Source: Rutidosis leptorrhynchoides
Lineage: Eukaryota > Streptophyta > Magnoliopsida > Asterales > Asteraceae
Reading direction: 5' to 3'
Length of the DNA stretch: 64,000 nt
Assembly: GCF_046630445.1 (NCBI RefSeq)
Contig: NC_092336.1
Coordinates: 208,539,001-208,603,000 of the forward strand
Shown here: positions 1 through 13,989 of the stretch, piece after piece
How the letters are laid out: each line of letters begins with the position of its first letter
Position numbering within the stretch: position 1 is the first letter of the stretch
Position numbers and translations under genes: made by a program
Notes under the pieces: model-generated
Told to the model about the DNA's origin: nothing
What the model saw: the letters and a program-made list of their open reading frames with translations, nothing else
The model's database searches: none

Positions 1-2212
1 CGTTGATACGTGTTTGAATTATCTTGTTTAGGTAATTCCCACACCCGTTTTAAAGTTAAGGGACCAAACTTGCCAAGGGTTGAAACTTTTGACTAGGTCA
101 AAGAGTCAACCCTCATCCTCATCCATTCAATCTCATCTCTTTCACTCTTACTACTTCAACTTTTCTCTCAACTTCCATACAAAGATTCATCATCCAAAAT
201 CGAGCTAGCAGTCATCTTGCCAAACAAATTACATATTTGAACTCCTCGTGATCTCCTCTTCGATTCCATACCGACCTCATCAAATTTGGGTAACTTTCTA
301 AAATCACTAATTTTATGTGTTCTTGAGAATTTTGAATTAAAAGGTTGTTAATTAGTGTCTATGGCTCAAGTCTAGTTTGATTATGTGTTTTGTATGCTTG
401 TTCTTGCTATTTTAATGTAACTAGTTCACATTGAAAGTTCACATGCTTAATCTTGAATTTTAAGTGGTTATATGTTGTTTGATGTTAAGAGTTCATGTTT
501 TAATCTTGTTCCTAGTGTTACTAGCTTCATTTGGATGTAAAGATTTATCAAAGAAACCTCTTAAACTTGATTATGAAATTTGGTGATTTTTGGTTAGGGT
601 TTCATGAACTAGGAATGGATTTTTGATGCTTTAAATGCTTGAAAATGTCGATTGTAAGTGTTAGGTTGTGTTGTATGCTTAATTACCTTCGCTACGGCAT
701 ATCGTTCGTGTAATTTGGTTGCCAAATCATTAAATTGCATTTATGACTTGTATGCATTGAATGGGGAACATTAATTGTGGTTTTTGGTTGTTATAAGTGG
801 AAGTTTGATTGATGATATGTGTTTAGTTGCATTCCTCGTCAAAATACCTTTCCAACGATGTATGATAGGCGTTATAAGTGTTTGCGGGTCAAGAGTTGTG
901 TTAGAATTGGTTTTGGCTCGTGCATAGTTTGAAAGATAGAAAAATAGCTGAACTACAGGTCGCGCGGCGCGCACCCTACCCCGCGCGGCGCGCCAAATGG
1001 CCTGGACAGATTCTGACCTCCATGTCCCTTTTAACGTGAAATGTTTGACTAGCTACCGACCTCCGATTCACATGAAACTTGTTTTAATATACTTGTATAT
1101 GAATAATTAGCATGGAAAATTTGTCCGGGACCCGACCCGAACATGTTGACTTTTTCGTTGACTTTGACCCGACCAAGTTTGACTTTTTGTCAAACTTAAC
1201 CAATTAATTATGCAATCTTCCTAACATGCTTTTATACTTGTATCTTGCATGAAACTTGACAATTTGCTTCACATGCTATATTAATCGAGTCGTATTGAGC
1301 CATAGGACTAATTGAACATCTTTGACCCTTCGTGACTATCGTTATTGATACAACCTAATTGTTTAGGTTGAGACTAGCATTGTTCTTTGCACGTTTACTT
1401 GTTGAAGTACTATTTCACTCTTGCAATCAAAGGTGAGATCATAGTCCCACTTTTACTCTTTTTGAACTTATATTTGGGATGAGAAAACATAAACGATTCT
1501 TTTGAACTAAGTGAACACAAGAACGGGAAAACAAACATTCTACATACGAGTTTAGAACAAAAAGCCTCAATTCGATTATCATTAGTTACACTTGACGGGT
1601 GTAAGCGAGAACTTATGTTATATGGCCATATGGGTTGACAACCCTCATCTTTGACGGTTCGCTACCGTCTACGGATGAAATATATTTTCGAGAATCAGTG
1701 TTTGTTCTAGCACTATGGATGGGGTATACAATGGATGGAATGTTAAGCTTTGATAATTGGGTGCTCGTGAATATTAACTTTTAGAATGATTTACTATTAT
1801 TTCAACTTTGCAAACCTTGTGGTTCGACTTACTTACTTTTGCTCACTTACTTACTTAAACCTATGATTTCACCAACGTTTTCGTTGACAGATTCTCTATG
1901 TTTTTCTCAGGTCCTTGAACTTAGGTGATACATGCTTCCGCTCATACTTTTTGATACTTGCTTTGGATGTCGAGTATAATTGCATACGTGGAGCGTCTTT
2001 TTGGCTTCTTTAAACTATGTCGCACGTGTTTCATATGAACTATAACTTTGTTGTGTACTTGTCTTGGGAATTACTTTGTAAACGTTGAAACATCCTTTTA
2101 TGAAATGAATGCGACATATTTTCAGTCAAACCTTGTTATAAATACTTATAACCATGTAATGGGACCGTAGGTAGCTGACGCCGTCATTTGACGATTTGTC
2201 GGGGTCGCTACA
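1..2212 (+). mobile_element. Ty3/gypsy LTR (family of element D), clipped by window edge
   Basis: This stretch matches, in opposite orientation, the 2,272-bp LTRs found at 39,200 and 46,401. It shares the terminal sequence ending GGTCGCTACA, the paired GC-rich blocks and the same block order, with clear divergence. By comparison with those LTRs about 75 bases of its left end lie outside the window. It abuts copia gag sequence at 2213, so it is either a solo LTR or the 3' LTR of an element lying to the left. It is much more diverged than the two LTRs of element D and is therefore an older copy. Confidence 0.85.
961..994. repeat. Paired GC-rich palindromic blocks inside LTR
   Basis: Two GC-only blocks, CGCGCGGCGCGC (961-972) and CCGCGCGGCGCGCC (981-994), sit 8 bases apart in otherwise AT-rich LTR sequence. 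The same pair is at 40,391-40,424 and 47,592-47,625 in element D. Confidence 0.8.
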
Positions 2213-5200
2213 CTAGTGTGGGAAGTTACTGGCTTGTCTGCTGATACTGGTTGACTAGTATGAATTTTAATTGCTGCCTTGGACTTGCCATTATTGCATT
2301 TTGCTAGCTTGTCTGCAGATACTGGTTGACCAGTATGATTTTCATTAGCTGGATCCGCATTGGTGGAACTTGAACATGAAGGGGAATCAGTTGATTTTAA
2401 CTTTCTTCGAGTATTTTCAGTGATTTCCCTTTTTATACGTCTTTCTTTTGGAGTCATATAGTATATGCTAGAGGAGTCAGTAACCTCATCAGTTGAGGTA
2501 CTGGCTTCTCTTGCTCTTTCTTCATCCTCCATAATCTCTTTCATGGTAGGTGGTGGGATAGCAGTTGATCTCACAAACTTATTTGTGAAGACCTTGTTAC
2601 CATCAACTATCTTAGCAAAAGTATTTGGCAAGACAACATTAGGATCAGTTTCAAGCACAGAGTCCATGAAAGCGACTTCAGCATGAGCAGAAGTAGCAGC
2701 ATAGTCACCATCAAAGAATGCCTCAACTTGGGCAGGCACCTGCTCACTAATGCACTTTGTTGTGCGTTGAGCAGATGTACACCAAGAGGCTACCACCTTT
2801 TTAAGGTCAGTAAGCTGGTTCTAGACTACTGATGCATCTGAGTGAAGAGATTTTAAAGCATAGTTTTGCTTTTCAAGTTTAGAAATTTCATCTTTCAAAA
2901 TCTTAATTTTATCAAATTTGCATTTAAGATTTTCATTTAAAGATTTAATTTCAGTTTTGAAAACTTCTTCACGTTTACTGCCTCTGCTTAAATCAATTCT
3001 CAGGTAGTTAAATTTCAGCCTTTTCATCATCAGTATAAGTTCGAAAGTTATCAACCTTATATAATATTTCAGATTTCCATTGAGGTGAATCCCTTTTTAG
3101 ATCAGCTTCCCTCATATCAGCTAAAAATGTGCTACCACTTTCTTCCTCTACCAACTCCTCTACCTCTCTGGCCATTAAACACAACTTTTTACCAGTAGCA
3201 TAACCAGCACACTCTTCATCAGTTTCACTATCAGACGATGAAGATGAGCCGGTCTTATCCCAGTCATGATGTTCAGCAACTAGCACATTTTTCAGTTTCT
3301 TCTCATTTTTCTCAACCTCTGAGTTTTCCTTCATTTGGGCCTTCATAGCTTTGTACTTGTTCTTGTACTTTTCGGCTTTTGAAAATGAGTGAGCATGTGA
3401 TGAAGATTTTCTGGACATGCATTCAGATGCAAAGTGTCCTACCTTCCCACAGTTGTAACACTCAGATTTAGGCCCCTTGACAGATTTTCTACCATACCTA
3501 GCACTTGGTTTCTTACTCACTTTGTATGGCTTGCTGGTCCTATTACGATTGAATTTTTTGAACTGCCTAGTCAGCAAAGCCATACCTTCAGCAAACCCTT
3601 CAACATCATCATCATCACTGCTTTCTTCAGACCTAGTACCACTACCCTCATCATCTTTAACTGCTTCTTCTTCTGCCATCAACTTTTGAACCAGTAAAGC
3701 TTTTTTAGCTTTCTTTTTAGAAGCAGCAACAAGAGCAGTATCATCTGATTTTACAGATTTTGAAGTGGTGGGGGCAGACTTAAAATTTTCTTTTACATTA
3801 AGTTCAAGTTTTGCCTCTGCCTTCTCATGGTTTTAATGTGTACCATACAGAGATGGCATGTCAAAGTTCTTTAAAGTCTATGTGGTTCTTAAATGGTCAG
3901 TAATAGGTTTTCATTTAGCAGGCACTGAGTCAATGAATTTGTTGACCTGTGCAAAATCAGTATACTTAATTTTTAAGGTATCCAGGTCAGCAATTAAGGA
4001 GTTAAACCTAATGAAGGTTTGCTTAAGGGTCTCACTCTTATAGGCAAAGAACATTTCATATTCTCTTTTTAAAGCGATGATCTTATTTTTTCTAACCTCA
4101 TCCTTACCATCATATGTTACATCAAGATAGTCTAGAATGGCCTTAGCAGTTGGTTTTTCCTTAATCAGTTTAAACACATGGTTAGGTAAAGTTATAGCTA
4201 TCATGTAGGGATGGCAAAAAAGCCCGAAACCGATGGGGAAAACCGAAACCCGACATAATTGGGCCGGGTCTGGTCCGGGTCTACGGGTCTCGGGTCGGGT
4301 ATGAAATTGATTTTCATAAAATATTCGGGTTCGGGTCTGGGTTTAAATAAAGACCCGTCTACCCGGCCCGTTTACCCGGCCCGTATACCTGCATAATAAT
4401 AATAATAACAACAATATTATTTAAAATGAATAATAACAAAAATTAAATTAAAAAATATGTTGATTACAAGGTCAATATGAATTTATATATTTATTTATCA
4501 TCTATCAACTTCACATTTTCATCTGCATTCAAATCAAGAATCTGATTTATAAAAATATTTAAATATTGATAGTGATAACTGATAATAATTGAAAATAAGA
4601 AATAATATATACTGTACAAATATACACATATAAATAAAGCATATAATTTACAGAGTTATAGATTGTATATGCTTTTAGTAATGTATTTGTTTGCTAAAAA
4701 AAAGAGTAAACGGGTACCCGTTTACCCGCGGGTAAACCCGTTTACCCGCTAGTTAGTAAACCCGTTTACCCGTCGGGTATTTGGTCCGGGTTTGAGACTA
4801 GTTTTCCTTATCGGGTCCGGGTCCGGGATTACTCAAACCCGGCCCAAACCCGGCCCGATGTCATCCCTACTATCATGGTTTCGATCTTAGGGTCAAGTCC
4901 AACAAGACGTTTGTCCTCATCCACCCATCTAGATGGGGGAAGAACAACTTCTCTTCCAGGGATAGCAGGGGTATCTGCTGTAGCAGGAACACTATTAAGT
5001 GTTTCAGTAGGGATGAATGAACCATCTGTTGCAATACCAGGCATGAGTGGGTCAATAGAATCAAGGTGGAACATGAACCTAGCTTTTCAAGTTTCATATT
5101 CATCTTCATCAAATTTAGGTGGTCTATTGGTTGAACCATTTTCAAGGTAAGTTGAGTTTGAATATGCAGCCATGAGAGAATTCAGATCCAAGATATGAGA

Positions 5201-5228
5201 TTATCAAGACTGATGCTCTGATACCAGT
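2213..5228 (-). mobile_element. Ty1/copia fossil: gag region and primer binding site
   Basis: On the minus strand this is a decayed copia gag. A capsid-like (UBN2-type) stretch lies near 3.9-4.2 kb. A CCHC zinc knuckle (CYNCGKVGHFASEC) lies near 3.4 kb, followed by acidic, coiled-coil-like sequence near 2.8-3.1 kb. A primer binding site for initiator tRNA-Met (complement of GCTCTGATACCA, 5215-5226) sits just inside the LTR at 5229. No pol region is visible; the D-family LTR cuts the element off at 2212. It carries several breaks plus a hAT insertion and is a fossil. Confidence 0.8.
4206..4869. mobile_element. hAT-type MITE inside copia gag
   Basis: A 664-bp element flanked by a perfect 8-bp duplication, CTATCATG (4198-4205 and 4870-4877), the length expected for hAT. 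Its ends are inverted: TAGGGATGGCA at the left, and the right end read in reverse is TAGGGATGACA. It has no coding capacity. The subterminal zones are packed with ACCCG/CGGGT motifs (for example ACCCGTTTACCCG repeated around 4,715-4,775), probably transposase binding sites. The middle is AT-rich. Confidence 0.9.
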
Positions 5229-6185
5229 TGTTGGTCCTTTGATTAACGACATGAGTATTGTAAGGGAGGGGGGTTGAATACAATTCTTTTAAATAACTTA
5301 AGTGTTATCACAGTTTAGTATTCAAGCATGCAGTTTAAATAAGAGTCAAAGGTAATTTTCAACGGTTATTCTTTATTGAAATGAATCACAAAGAATCACA
5401 ACTGTTCTTGGCGGAATAACAGTTGGTTGAATACAGATTACACCTAAATTAGCTAGAGAGGATATCTTAAGCTATTACACGTTTTGGACTCTATTTAAAT
5501 AAACTAACACCAGTAGTTGCTACAATAGTGAATACTTCTATTTATAGCAATCCGTTTATCCGTGTAATTGATCCATTGTCCATTGGTACACAGGATTTCT
5601 GTACTTGTAGGGACAACTGCATCAGAGAGCGTGCTCTCTTCTTTCCTCTTTTGTAGCTATTTGCAGGAGCACCTCAATTTGGTTTGACACCACTATTTGA
5701 TTAATCAAATAGAATGTTGGGTTCCCTATGCATTGGCAAAGTATTACACATGTCTGCACATGCTTTAAACTTCTGTATTCCCACGTGGTCTTGTAAGGTC
5801 ACTTGTCAGCCGCCGATACGTGTCCTTTTCTGTTCAACTTTGTCTTCGCCTTCTGTTGAATAGTACAATTGATGTAGACCACTCAGGAAACCACTATGCT
5901 TGTAATGCAGCATAGCTGTCTTCGTGTAGTATGCTGCTTACCAGCTATGCTGATTCTTCTATGCTGAGTCACTTGATCTTCATGATTTACTGGGCACTCA
6001 TCTTGTGCTAAATGAAAAATACTGTCTATCTTGTGCTGGTAGACTAGGCAGCATATTGAAACACTCGATACAGCAACAATTATTGTCTATACATAACTAA
6101 ACATATGCTGGCTGCACATGATATTTTAGTGTACATAACTGCTGTTTTGTCATAATAAAATCCTTAATTATTTTGGGACTCAACT
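5229..6185 (-). mobile_element. Ty1/copia LTR
   Basis: It begins TGTTGGTCC on the plus strand two bases from the tRNA-iMet primer site, so it is the 5' LTR of the minus-strand copia fossil. Its far end is placed near 6185, at a TTTTGGGACTCAAC sequence that resembles the inverted start of the LTR; the terminal bases look changed, so this border is approximate. Confidence 0.65.
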
Positions 6186-6249
6186 TGTGAGTAAGGTAAT
6201 ATATTGTGTTTTTTAATAGCTATAATCGTCAATTTAAAGATTGTAACTG

Positions 6250-6494
6250 AACATGTAACTGAACCATTCAGGCTTGCCTGAGTGGCCACTGAGTTGTCCA
6301 ATGAAGCACACCACCCAGGTTAAATTCCTGGCTATGCCAAATTGTTCAAAAAGGGAGTGTGATTAGAGGGTGCGCATAATGCGCAATTCACCCGGTACCA
6401 GGTCTCGCACTCGGGAGGCTTGATTACACGAGGTGTTACCTTCTATGGGGGAGCCAATGTGCTCGTTCATATGAGGGTTTCCTTGCTTACTCAA
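6250..6494 (+). mobile_element. tRNA-derived SINE
   Basis: A 245-bp insertion bracketed by a 14-bp direct repeat AAAGATTGTAACTG (6236-6249 and 6495-6508). The head holds pol III-like boxes: an A-box-like stretch around GCCTGAGTGGCCACTGAG and a B-box-like GGTTAAATTCCTGG. The tail is a short A-rich run merging with the duplication. This is the structure of a tRNA-headed SINE; both boxes differ from consensus. Confidence 0.85.
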
Positions 6495-6814
6495 AAAGAT
6501 TGTAACTGTAAATTATTAAATTAATATTAATGTATAGTGAAATCACGTATTTCTATAAACGTTTTCATGCAATAGCACTCGAATCAATCTATCAATCTAT
6601 ATATACTAAAACTTGCCAATATTGTTTATTGTTTTACCCGAACAATGTCGTTTTGAATTGTACACTAGCAAGGTTTTTTTTTTTTTTTTAATTATATTTT
6701 CCTTTTTTCCTCTTTAAAACCCTCTTTAAAAAATGTTCTTTATTTTTTAGTGAAACGTCTTTTTAACTATTTTATTAAAAACAGAAAATATACAATTTCT
6801 TACTTTTCATTGAG

Positions 6815-7255
6815 GAATATTCATTTGAATCCATAAATTAAGTTAAGATCATAGGGACCAATGAAAGCGTAACATTTGGCGCGAAATCACATGTGATTGA
6901 AAAAAAAATTTGTAGAAAAAAAAATTTACAATCACATGTGATTTTTTTTCGAAATTTTTTTTCGAATTTTTTTTTCTACAATCACGTGTGATTTAACTGC
7001 ACAATCACAGGTGATTGAATTGTACAATCACATGTGATTGGATTTGACATACATAATCACATGTGATTGACTCACATGTGATCGGATTTGACATGCATAA
7101 TCACATGTGATTGTAAAAAAAATTTCGCGAAAAAAAAATTGCGAAAACTTTTTTTTTTTTTGTAATTTTTTTTTTCAATCACATGTGATTTTCGCGTCAC
7201 ATGTCGCGCTCTCATTGGTCCTTTGGATTTCAAGCAAATTAATGGATGCAAGTGA
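6815..7255. mobile_element. Inverted-repeat MITE with CACATGTG palindromes
   Basis: The core at 6855-7221 has about 50-bp inverted ends beginning GGACCAATGA(A/G)AGCG and running into the first and last palindromes. Weaker inverted similarity continues outward to about 6815 and 7255. The interior is poly-A/T runs and nine copies of AATCACATGTGATT or close variants. No target duplication or coding is evident. It could be a MULE-type MITE or part of a Helitron; I cannot decide which. Confidence 0.7.
6885..7190. repeat. Array of AATCACATGTGATT palindromes
   Basis: Six perfect 14-bp palindromes start at 6885, 6930, 7026, 7055, 7099 and 7177, with three variants near 6980, 7003 and 7071. Each contains CACATGTG, an E-box/MYC- and NAC-like core. 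The spacing is irregular (about 23-78 bp). Confidence 0.9.
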
Positions 7256-7561
7256 TTACAACTCACTTTTCATTTAATAAATATTTTTAATAATAATCGA
7301 TGTGCGTACTTTAGTTATAAACTATTCAAACAGTGTTTTAAATATAAAGCGAAATTATTTTTCGTAGTAATACATGTGTTATCTTAACTCGTTTCTCTTC
7401 AAAATAAAAGTGTGACAGAGTTAAGATTAACAAAGAACATCTTTTATAGTTAAATTACACACCAAAATTTGGGGAGTTTATTGCATTGATTGTAAAGACT
7501 AGGGATGCACATTGCAATTAATCTAAAGTATGGGGTCTTTAGCTTATAAGTGTAACTAGAT

Positions 7562-7601
7562 TATAAATACAAAAACCCTAAAAACCCAAATCAAAACCCT
7601 A
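7562..7601 (+). promoter_or_regulatory. NOP10 core promoter: TATA box and telo-boxes
   Basis: TATAAATA at 7562-7569 is followed by AAACCCTAA (7573-7581) and AAACCCTAG near 7594-7602. In plants, telo-boxes near the transcription start are typical of ribosomal-protein and ribosome-biogenesis genes, which fits NOP10. A 3' splice-like TTGTTACAG ends at 7753, so a 5' UTR intron is possible. Confidence 0.65.
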
Positions 7602-7769
7602 GCCAATTTCTTCAGCCATATCAACTTTCTCTAGCCGTATAATTTCTTTTCTGTTTTATACTTCATTTTATTTATAGATGTAGTAGATATCTAGATTCAG
7701 CTGTGTATTCAATTCATGTTAATCCACCAAATTATTGTTTTTGATTGTTACAGTTTGTTCAGAACCAGA

Positions 7770-9727
<1,958 letters not shown>

Positions 9728-10570
9728 TTAGTAGATGGTGATAACTGTTATCATGTTACGTTGTTATCTTGTATGATTTTAGCTTCGTTAGTGCAACTTC
9801 TAGTAGTACGGAAGTTTTTTCTTTCTTATGAGACGCTGTACATCTTTTGGCTTGCTTAGCAGATGTTATTAGTGACTAAGATAATGCTTTACTAGTAAGA
9901 AGATATAATGTCATGGTTCATTTGTTGAGTACTATGTTATGTATCCCCAATCTGACTACTTGTTTTCTTTTGAAAATGAAGATAATATATTCGTTTGTGC
10001 AGCGCTGTGAATGTCACTTGTTGGGAACTGGTTTGTCGGGACCTTGTAGTGACTGATCGGTCAGGTCGATGCTTATCCGGTTGTTGACCAACTATGACTG
10101 TTTACTGATTTTGACATAGTTTGAACGAGTAAATACACTTTAGTGTTGACTGTCCGACTTCTGACCAAGTTGGCTTAGTTGGGTAGGACTCAAAATTGTC
10201 AGTCAACTTTTACAACCTTCTATTGATTAAGCGTCTATTAGTCATTATTGTGTGAAGGTTCATTTTATAGTTGTCAAGGGTTAAGAATCATCTACCAATT
10301 AGTTGGCTACATATTAAAAACACAATTTCATATCTGCCATAAAGTATTCACCTATGGCACCTTTCCCATATCGTTTGGGGGTAAGGAGGAGAGAGTTTTA
10401 TAGAGAGTACAAGTTCTATTTTTAAGGGTCTTTCCTCAGTATTTCTTTCTTCTTCTAGATATTTTTTGTAACTTTTCATATTTCTGGTTAATTGGGAAAT
10501 TCTTTTCCATGTTTCTTCTAGCTTACGTTTTCAAAGTTCATTTGAAGAATTATTCATTTGTACTTTTGAG
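9728..10570. other. Intergenic, NOP10 3' flank
   Basis: The stretch just after the NOP10 stop should contain its 3' UTR and poly(A) site, which I cannot place. Beyond that I see no coding region, RNA gene or clear repeat. Confidence 0.5.
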
Positions 10571-10578
10571 TCCATGAC

Positions 10579-11099
10579 TTTAAAATTCTTTTGACAATAT
10601 GAACTTGATAATTTGACTTGATTTTGAGAAGAGTGTAGTTGGAGTTGGAGTTAGACTACTCTCTTTTTGTTGTATCCCATATTTTGTCCAGAACTTAAAC
10701 CCGTTGTTTGATTTTGCATGAATTGCCCATTTGTTGCCTCTCTTGTCAATGTACGAGTCTTGAGAATATCGTTTAAGAATTTTAAAACTTTTGCGTCTGT
10801 TTCTTCTGTTTCGTTTTGAGATTTAGAATATAACTTTGAAGATGTTTGTGCTTCTTCAAAAATGGTGTTTTGCATTATATGCTTTGATTTGTGTTTTTTT
10901 ACCTTCAAATTTTGCCCAAAATTCTTCAAATTTTGCTTCAAAGCCTTCAAATTTTGCCTAAAAGCTTTCAAATTTTGTTCAAAAACCTCAGTATTTTGCC
11001 CCAAAAACTACGTATTTTTTCCAAAAAAGTTGCTATAGTTTTAAAAAAAAATTCGCCCCAAGTGAAGTAAAATCCTGCTTCCGCCACTGTCCATGACAA
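10579..11099 (-). mobile_element. hAT-like non-autonomous element with minisatellite
   Basis: The right end in reverse reads CAGTGGCGGAAGCAGGAT, a typical plant hAT terminus. It is followed by TCCATGAC (11,100-11,107), which also occurs at 10,571-10,578 as the presumed 8-bp duplication. The left end does not match the right end well, so the left half may be diverged or replaced. The interior holds the same 24-bp-type repeat (TTCAAATTTTGCCCAAAA-like) as the NOP10-intron MITE, inverted. An open frame across it (10,651-11,004) only reflects that repeat. Confidence 0.6.
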
Positions 11100-11700
11100 G
11101 TGAGATGGATAAGAGTGTTCTTACACAGATTATTAGATCCACAATGCGACCCCACATGCCTGCGTGTAATTTCAATGTGGATGGCCTTTTTTTATCTTCT
11201 TCCTCATATACATTATCAGCTGCACCTTTAAATCATTCTCAAGCTCAAAAATAACTTTACTTGGTCGTGCCCTTGGATCGGTTTCATAGTTTCCTCCCGG
11301 GCAGCGATGGAGGCGGGGTTATTATCGCTGCATCGGCATAGTCGAAACGGGAGATGATCGCAACGGGTGGTTTAGTCCCCCTCGGCTGATCCCAATCGCT
11401 GTTCAAATTTTTTTTTTTTTTTGCTTGCCGAAGTTTGATAAATATTGATCATGGTCTGTAGAGACGATAGTTCTGTCACGGAAACAATCGATATAGTTCA
11501 TTTAGAATCGCTATCAAACAAGTCATTATCATTCATAACTATATTCAATTTAAACTGTTAAATCCTTTCGATTTTGAACAATTTAACGCTTAATCTAGTT
11601 TTAATAAAAACATAACTTCAAATCATTTGAATTTTGAATTATTCAGTGCTTAATCATTCTATAATAATAAACACGACATTTAATACCATTTGTCAGAACC
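11100..11700. other. Intergenic, no feature seen
   Basis: AT-rich sequence with a GC-richer patch near 11,290-11,400. I see no coding, RNA or clear mobile feature. Confidence 0.4.
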
Positions 11701-11860
11701 TTTACGCTGTGTTCTCGAGTTTTTTTTAAGGGGAGAGGAATGGAAAGGAATGAGAATGAGAGAATAAGGATGGAAAGGAATGTAATATAAATTATATTAC
11801 ATGTATTCTCGAGTTGAGAGGGAAGTAAAAGAGAGGAAAGGAAACTAATACTCCAAATAC

Positions 11861-11984
<124 letters not shown>

Positions 11985-12043
11985 TATACCGTAACAAACA
12001 ATAGCAAGGGTACATAAAATAAATTTTGGATGAATTTTCAATT

Positions 12044-13446
12044 TTTCATTTCTCGTCCCTGAACTTTACATCAAATTTGACTCCATATCCTTTTTCTTTT
12101 TTTTGTGCATTCCTCGTCCCTAATGTATCACAATTATACATACCTCGTCCTCCGTCTATTTTCTGTCAAATTTTTCCGTTAACTCATATCACGTGCATAT
12201 CATGTGGGGGTATTTTTGTCTTTTCAATGTTTTCTTCCCCAATCTCTGCTTGATTTTCATCAAATGGCTACAGTACATCTTATAACCCAAAACCCATCAA
12301 AATTATAACTCGATCAAAACTATAAAACTTCATCTCCATAGATTCATAAAAAAAAAAAGATGATCAAATTCTAATTTTTAATTTTTTTCAAAGACTTTAA
12401 TTAACAAACACAAACTCACAATATTATCAAATCCAAACTGACATGCTTCTTTTATAAGAATTTCACCATATTCAATTTGCTTAAATCTAAAAGAACGAAT
12501 CAATTTGCTTAAATCTAAAAGAACGAATTGGGTTTTTAGACTTTACACATACCTTCAATTTGCTTAAATTACAAGTGTACTGTATTCCCATATATTGTTT
12601 TGAAGGCCACTTACAAAGTCAAATAGCAGATATGAAACACGGGCACAGGTATTGAGGAGCCGGCCTCTGTTTGAAAAACTTTGCTCATATGATTGGAATG
12701 GAGGAGTGAACACCACATCGCTAATGACGCCACTGATGACAGCACCAAATCCGGCACCGGTAACGGTGTTGCCGCTACTGTTCGTAAACACCAACTCGGA
12801 CAACTGTTCTGCTGTTGTTTTTTTCTTCTTCCAAACCGTCAGCCCTTCTGTTGTAGTTAAAACATTTTCATCATAATTGTTGTTTTTAAACCTGATGGTG
12901 ACAAGTGGTGGTGATGTCATTGTAAACCACGAAGATGAAGTGAATTATTGAAATGAAATTATTTTGATTTAATTGTTTGTTTGGTAATTGAAAAGAAAAA
13001 GATGTAGATTTATGGTTTAGTTTGAAATTAGGGATGGTGGTGGCGTGGTGGTGGAGAAGCTTAAAGGTTTTCAGATCTAGATCTCCAAGATCTGAAAGTG
13101 ACTGAATTTGAGACAGAAAATACTCTCAAAATTAGGAGTTTTAATTTGATTTGTTGATTTTATAAAAGTATAAAACTAGGGTTTTTAATTTGAGAATGTT
13201 GAACATTAGATGATGAGGATGAAGGTAAAAAGATAAGTTAAATAATAAAGAAAAGAAATAATATAAAAAGACCAAATTACCTTCACATGCTTTGCACATG
13301 ACTGAACAAACGGCTGAAATTGACAGAATTTAGACGGGAGGACGAGGGATGTAGATTTTTGATACATTAGGGACAAGGAATGCACAAAAAAAAGAAAAAT
13401 GACATGGAGTCAAATTTGATATAAAGTTCAGGGACGAGAAATGAAA
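12044..13446. mobile_element. Pack-MULE-like element with long TIRs
   Basis: A 1.4-kb unit with inverted repeats of about 130 bp (12,044-12,175 and about 13,315-13,446). They start TTTCATTTCTCGTCCCTG and remain highly similar through TGTGCATTCC and beyond. Such long ends are typical of Mutator-like elements. The interior resembles a host gene 5' part on the minus strand (UTR, start codon, short coding exon) rather than a transposase. I could not find a convincing 9-bp target duplication. Confidence 0.65.
12564..12920 (-). CDS. Captured host-gene fragment, unknown protein
   Basis: A minus-strand open frame inside the MULE-like element, starting MTSPPLVTIRFKNNN. Upstream (12,921-13,180) is pyrimidine-rich, UTR-like sequence. 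The first 85-90 residues look like ordinary soluble protein, including a Gly/Val/Ile-rich stretch (GAGFGAVISGVISDVV). The tail after about residue 92 reads like intron (a CAGGTAT-like context is absent but composition changes). I do not recognise the family. It may be a fragment taken from a host gene; expression is unknown. Confidence 0.35.
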   Translation of the reverse strand: MTSPPLVTIRFKNNNYDENVLTTTEGLTVWKKKKTTAEQLSELVFTNSSGNTVTGAGFGAVISGVISDVVFTPPFQSYEQSFSNRGRLLNTCARVSYLLFDFVSGLQNNIWEYSTLVI

Positions 13447-13989
13447 TTTTGTCTAATATAATATTCTAATTCTAATATCCTATGATTTGTTTAGATGCAT
13501 TAATTGTGGGTGAGTGAGAGATGTTACAAAATTAATGGAGTAACACAGATGACGGATGAGGGAGATACACATGACACACTAGTCGTACGTAAATATGCAA
13601 AACATGTTTTTCACTCAAATCATCCCAAAATTGGGAGGATTGCAATCTAATAAAAAATGTCATCTATTCTCCACTCAAACCCTTTCCTCTCTGCCCTTTT
13701 CCATCCTTAAAAAAACTCAAGAATGCATAATTAATTTTTTCTCCCTCCAAACCCTTTCCTTTCTTTCTTAAAAAAAAACTCGAGAATTAAATCAATCAGA
13801 TTTTGAATCATTCATCGCTTAATTATCATAAATGCCGAAAACTCCGTTCAAACACCATTTTTCACCACCATAATAACAAACACAAAATTTAATATTTTAC
13901 GTGCCAAACATCTCCATAAAAAACAAAAATCATGAGACTTGCATACCACTTAACACTTTATAAAAGATATTATAAATAAGAGAATAACT

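Noticed and set aside
3434-3697. Plus-strand open frames across the copia gag region.
   Set aside because: They are antisense shadows of the gag fossil; the zinc knuckle and capsid-like residues are on the minus strand.
6590-7560. Helitron: TCTATATATACTAAAAC near 6,597 resembles a plant Helitron 5' end.
   Set aside because: I found no convincing 3' hairpin followed by CTRR at a suitable place, so the inverted-repeat core was annotated as a MITE only.
10651-11004. 117-codon minus-strand frame with NLKAFRQNLKALKQNL repeats.
   Set aside because: The periodic protein is produced by a 24-bp DNA minisatellite inside a hAT-like element, and the same repeat elsewhere is not open in an equivalent way.
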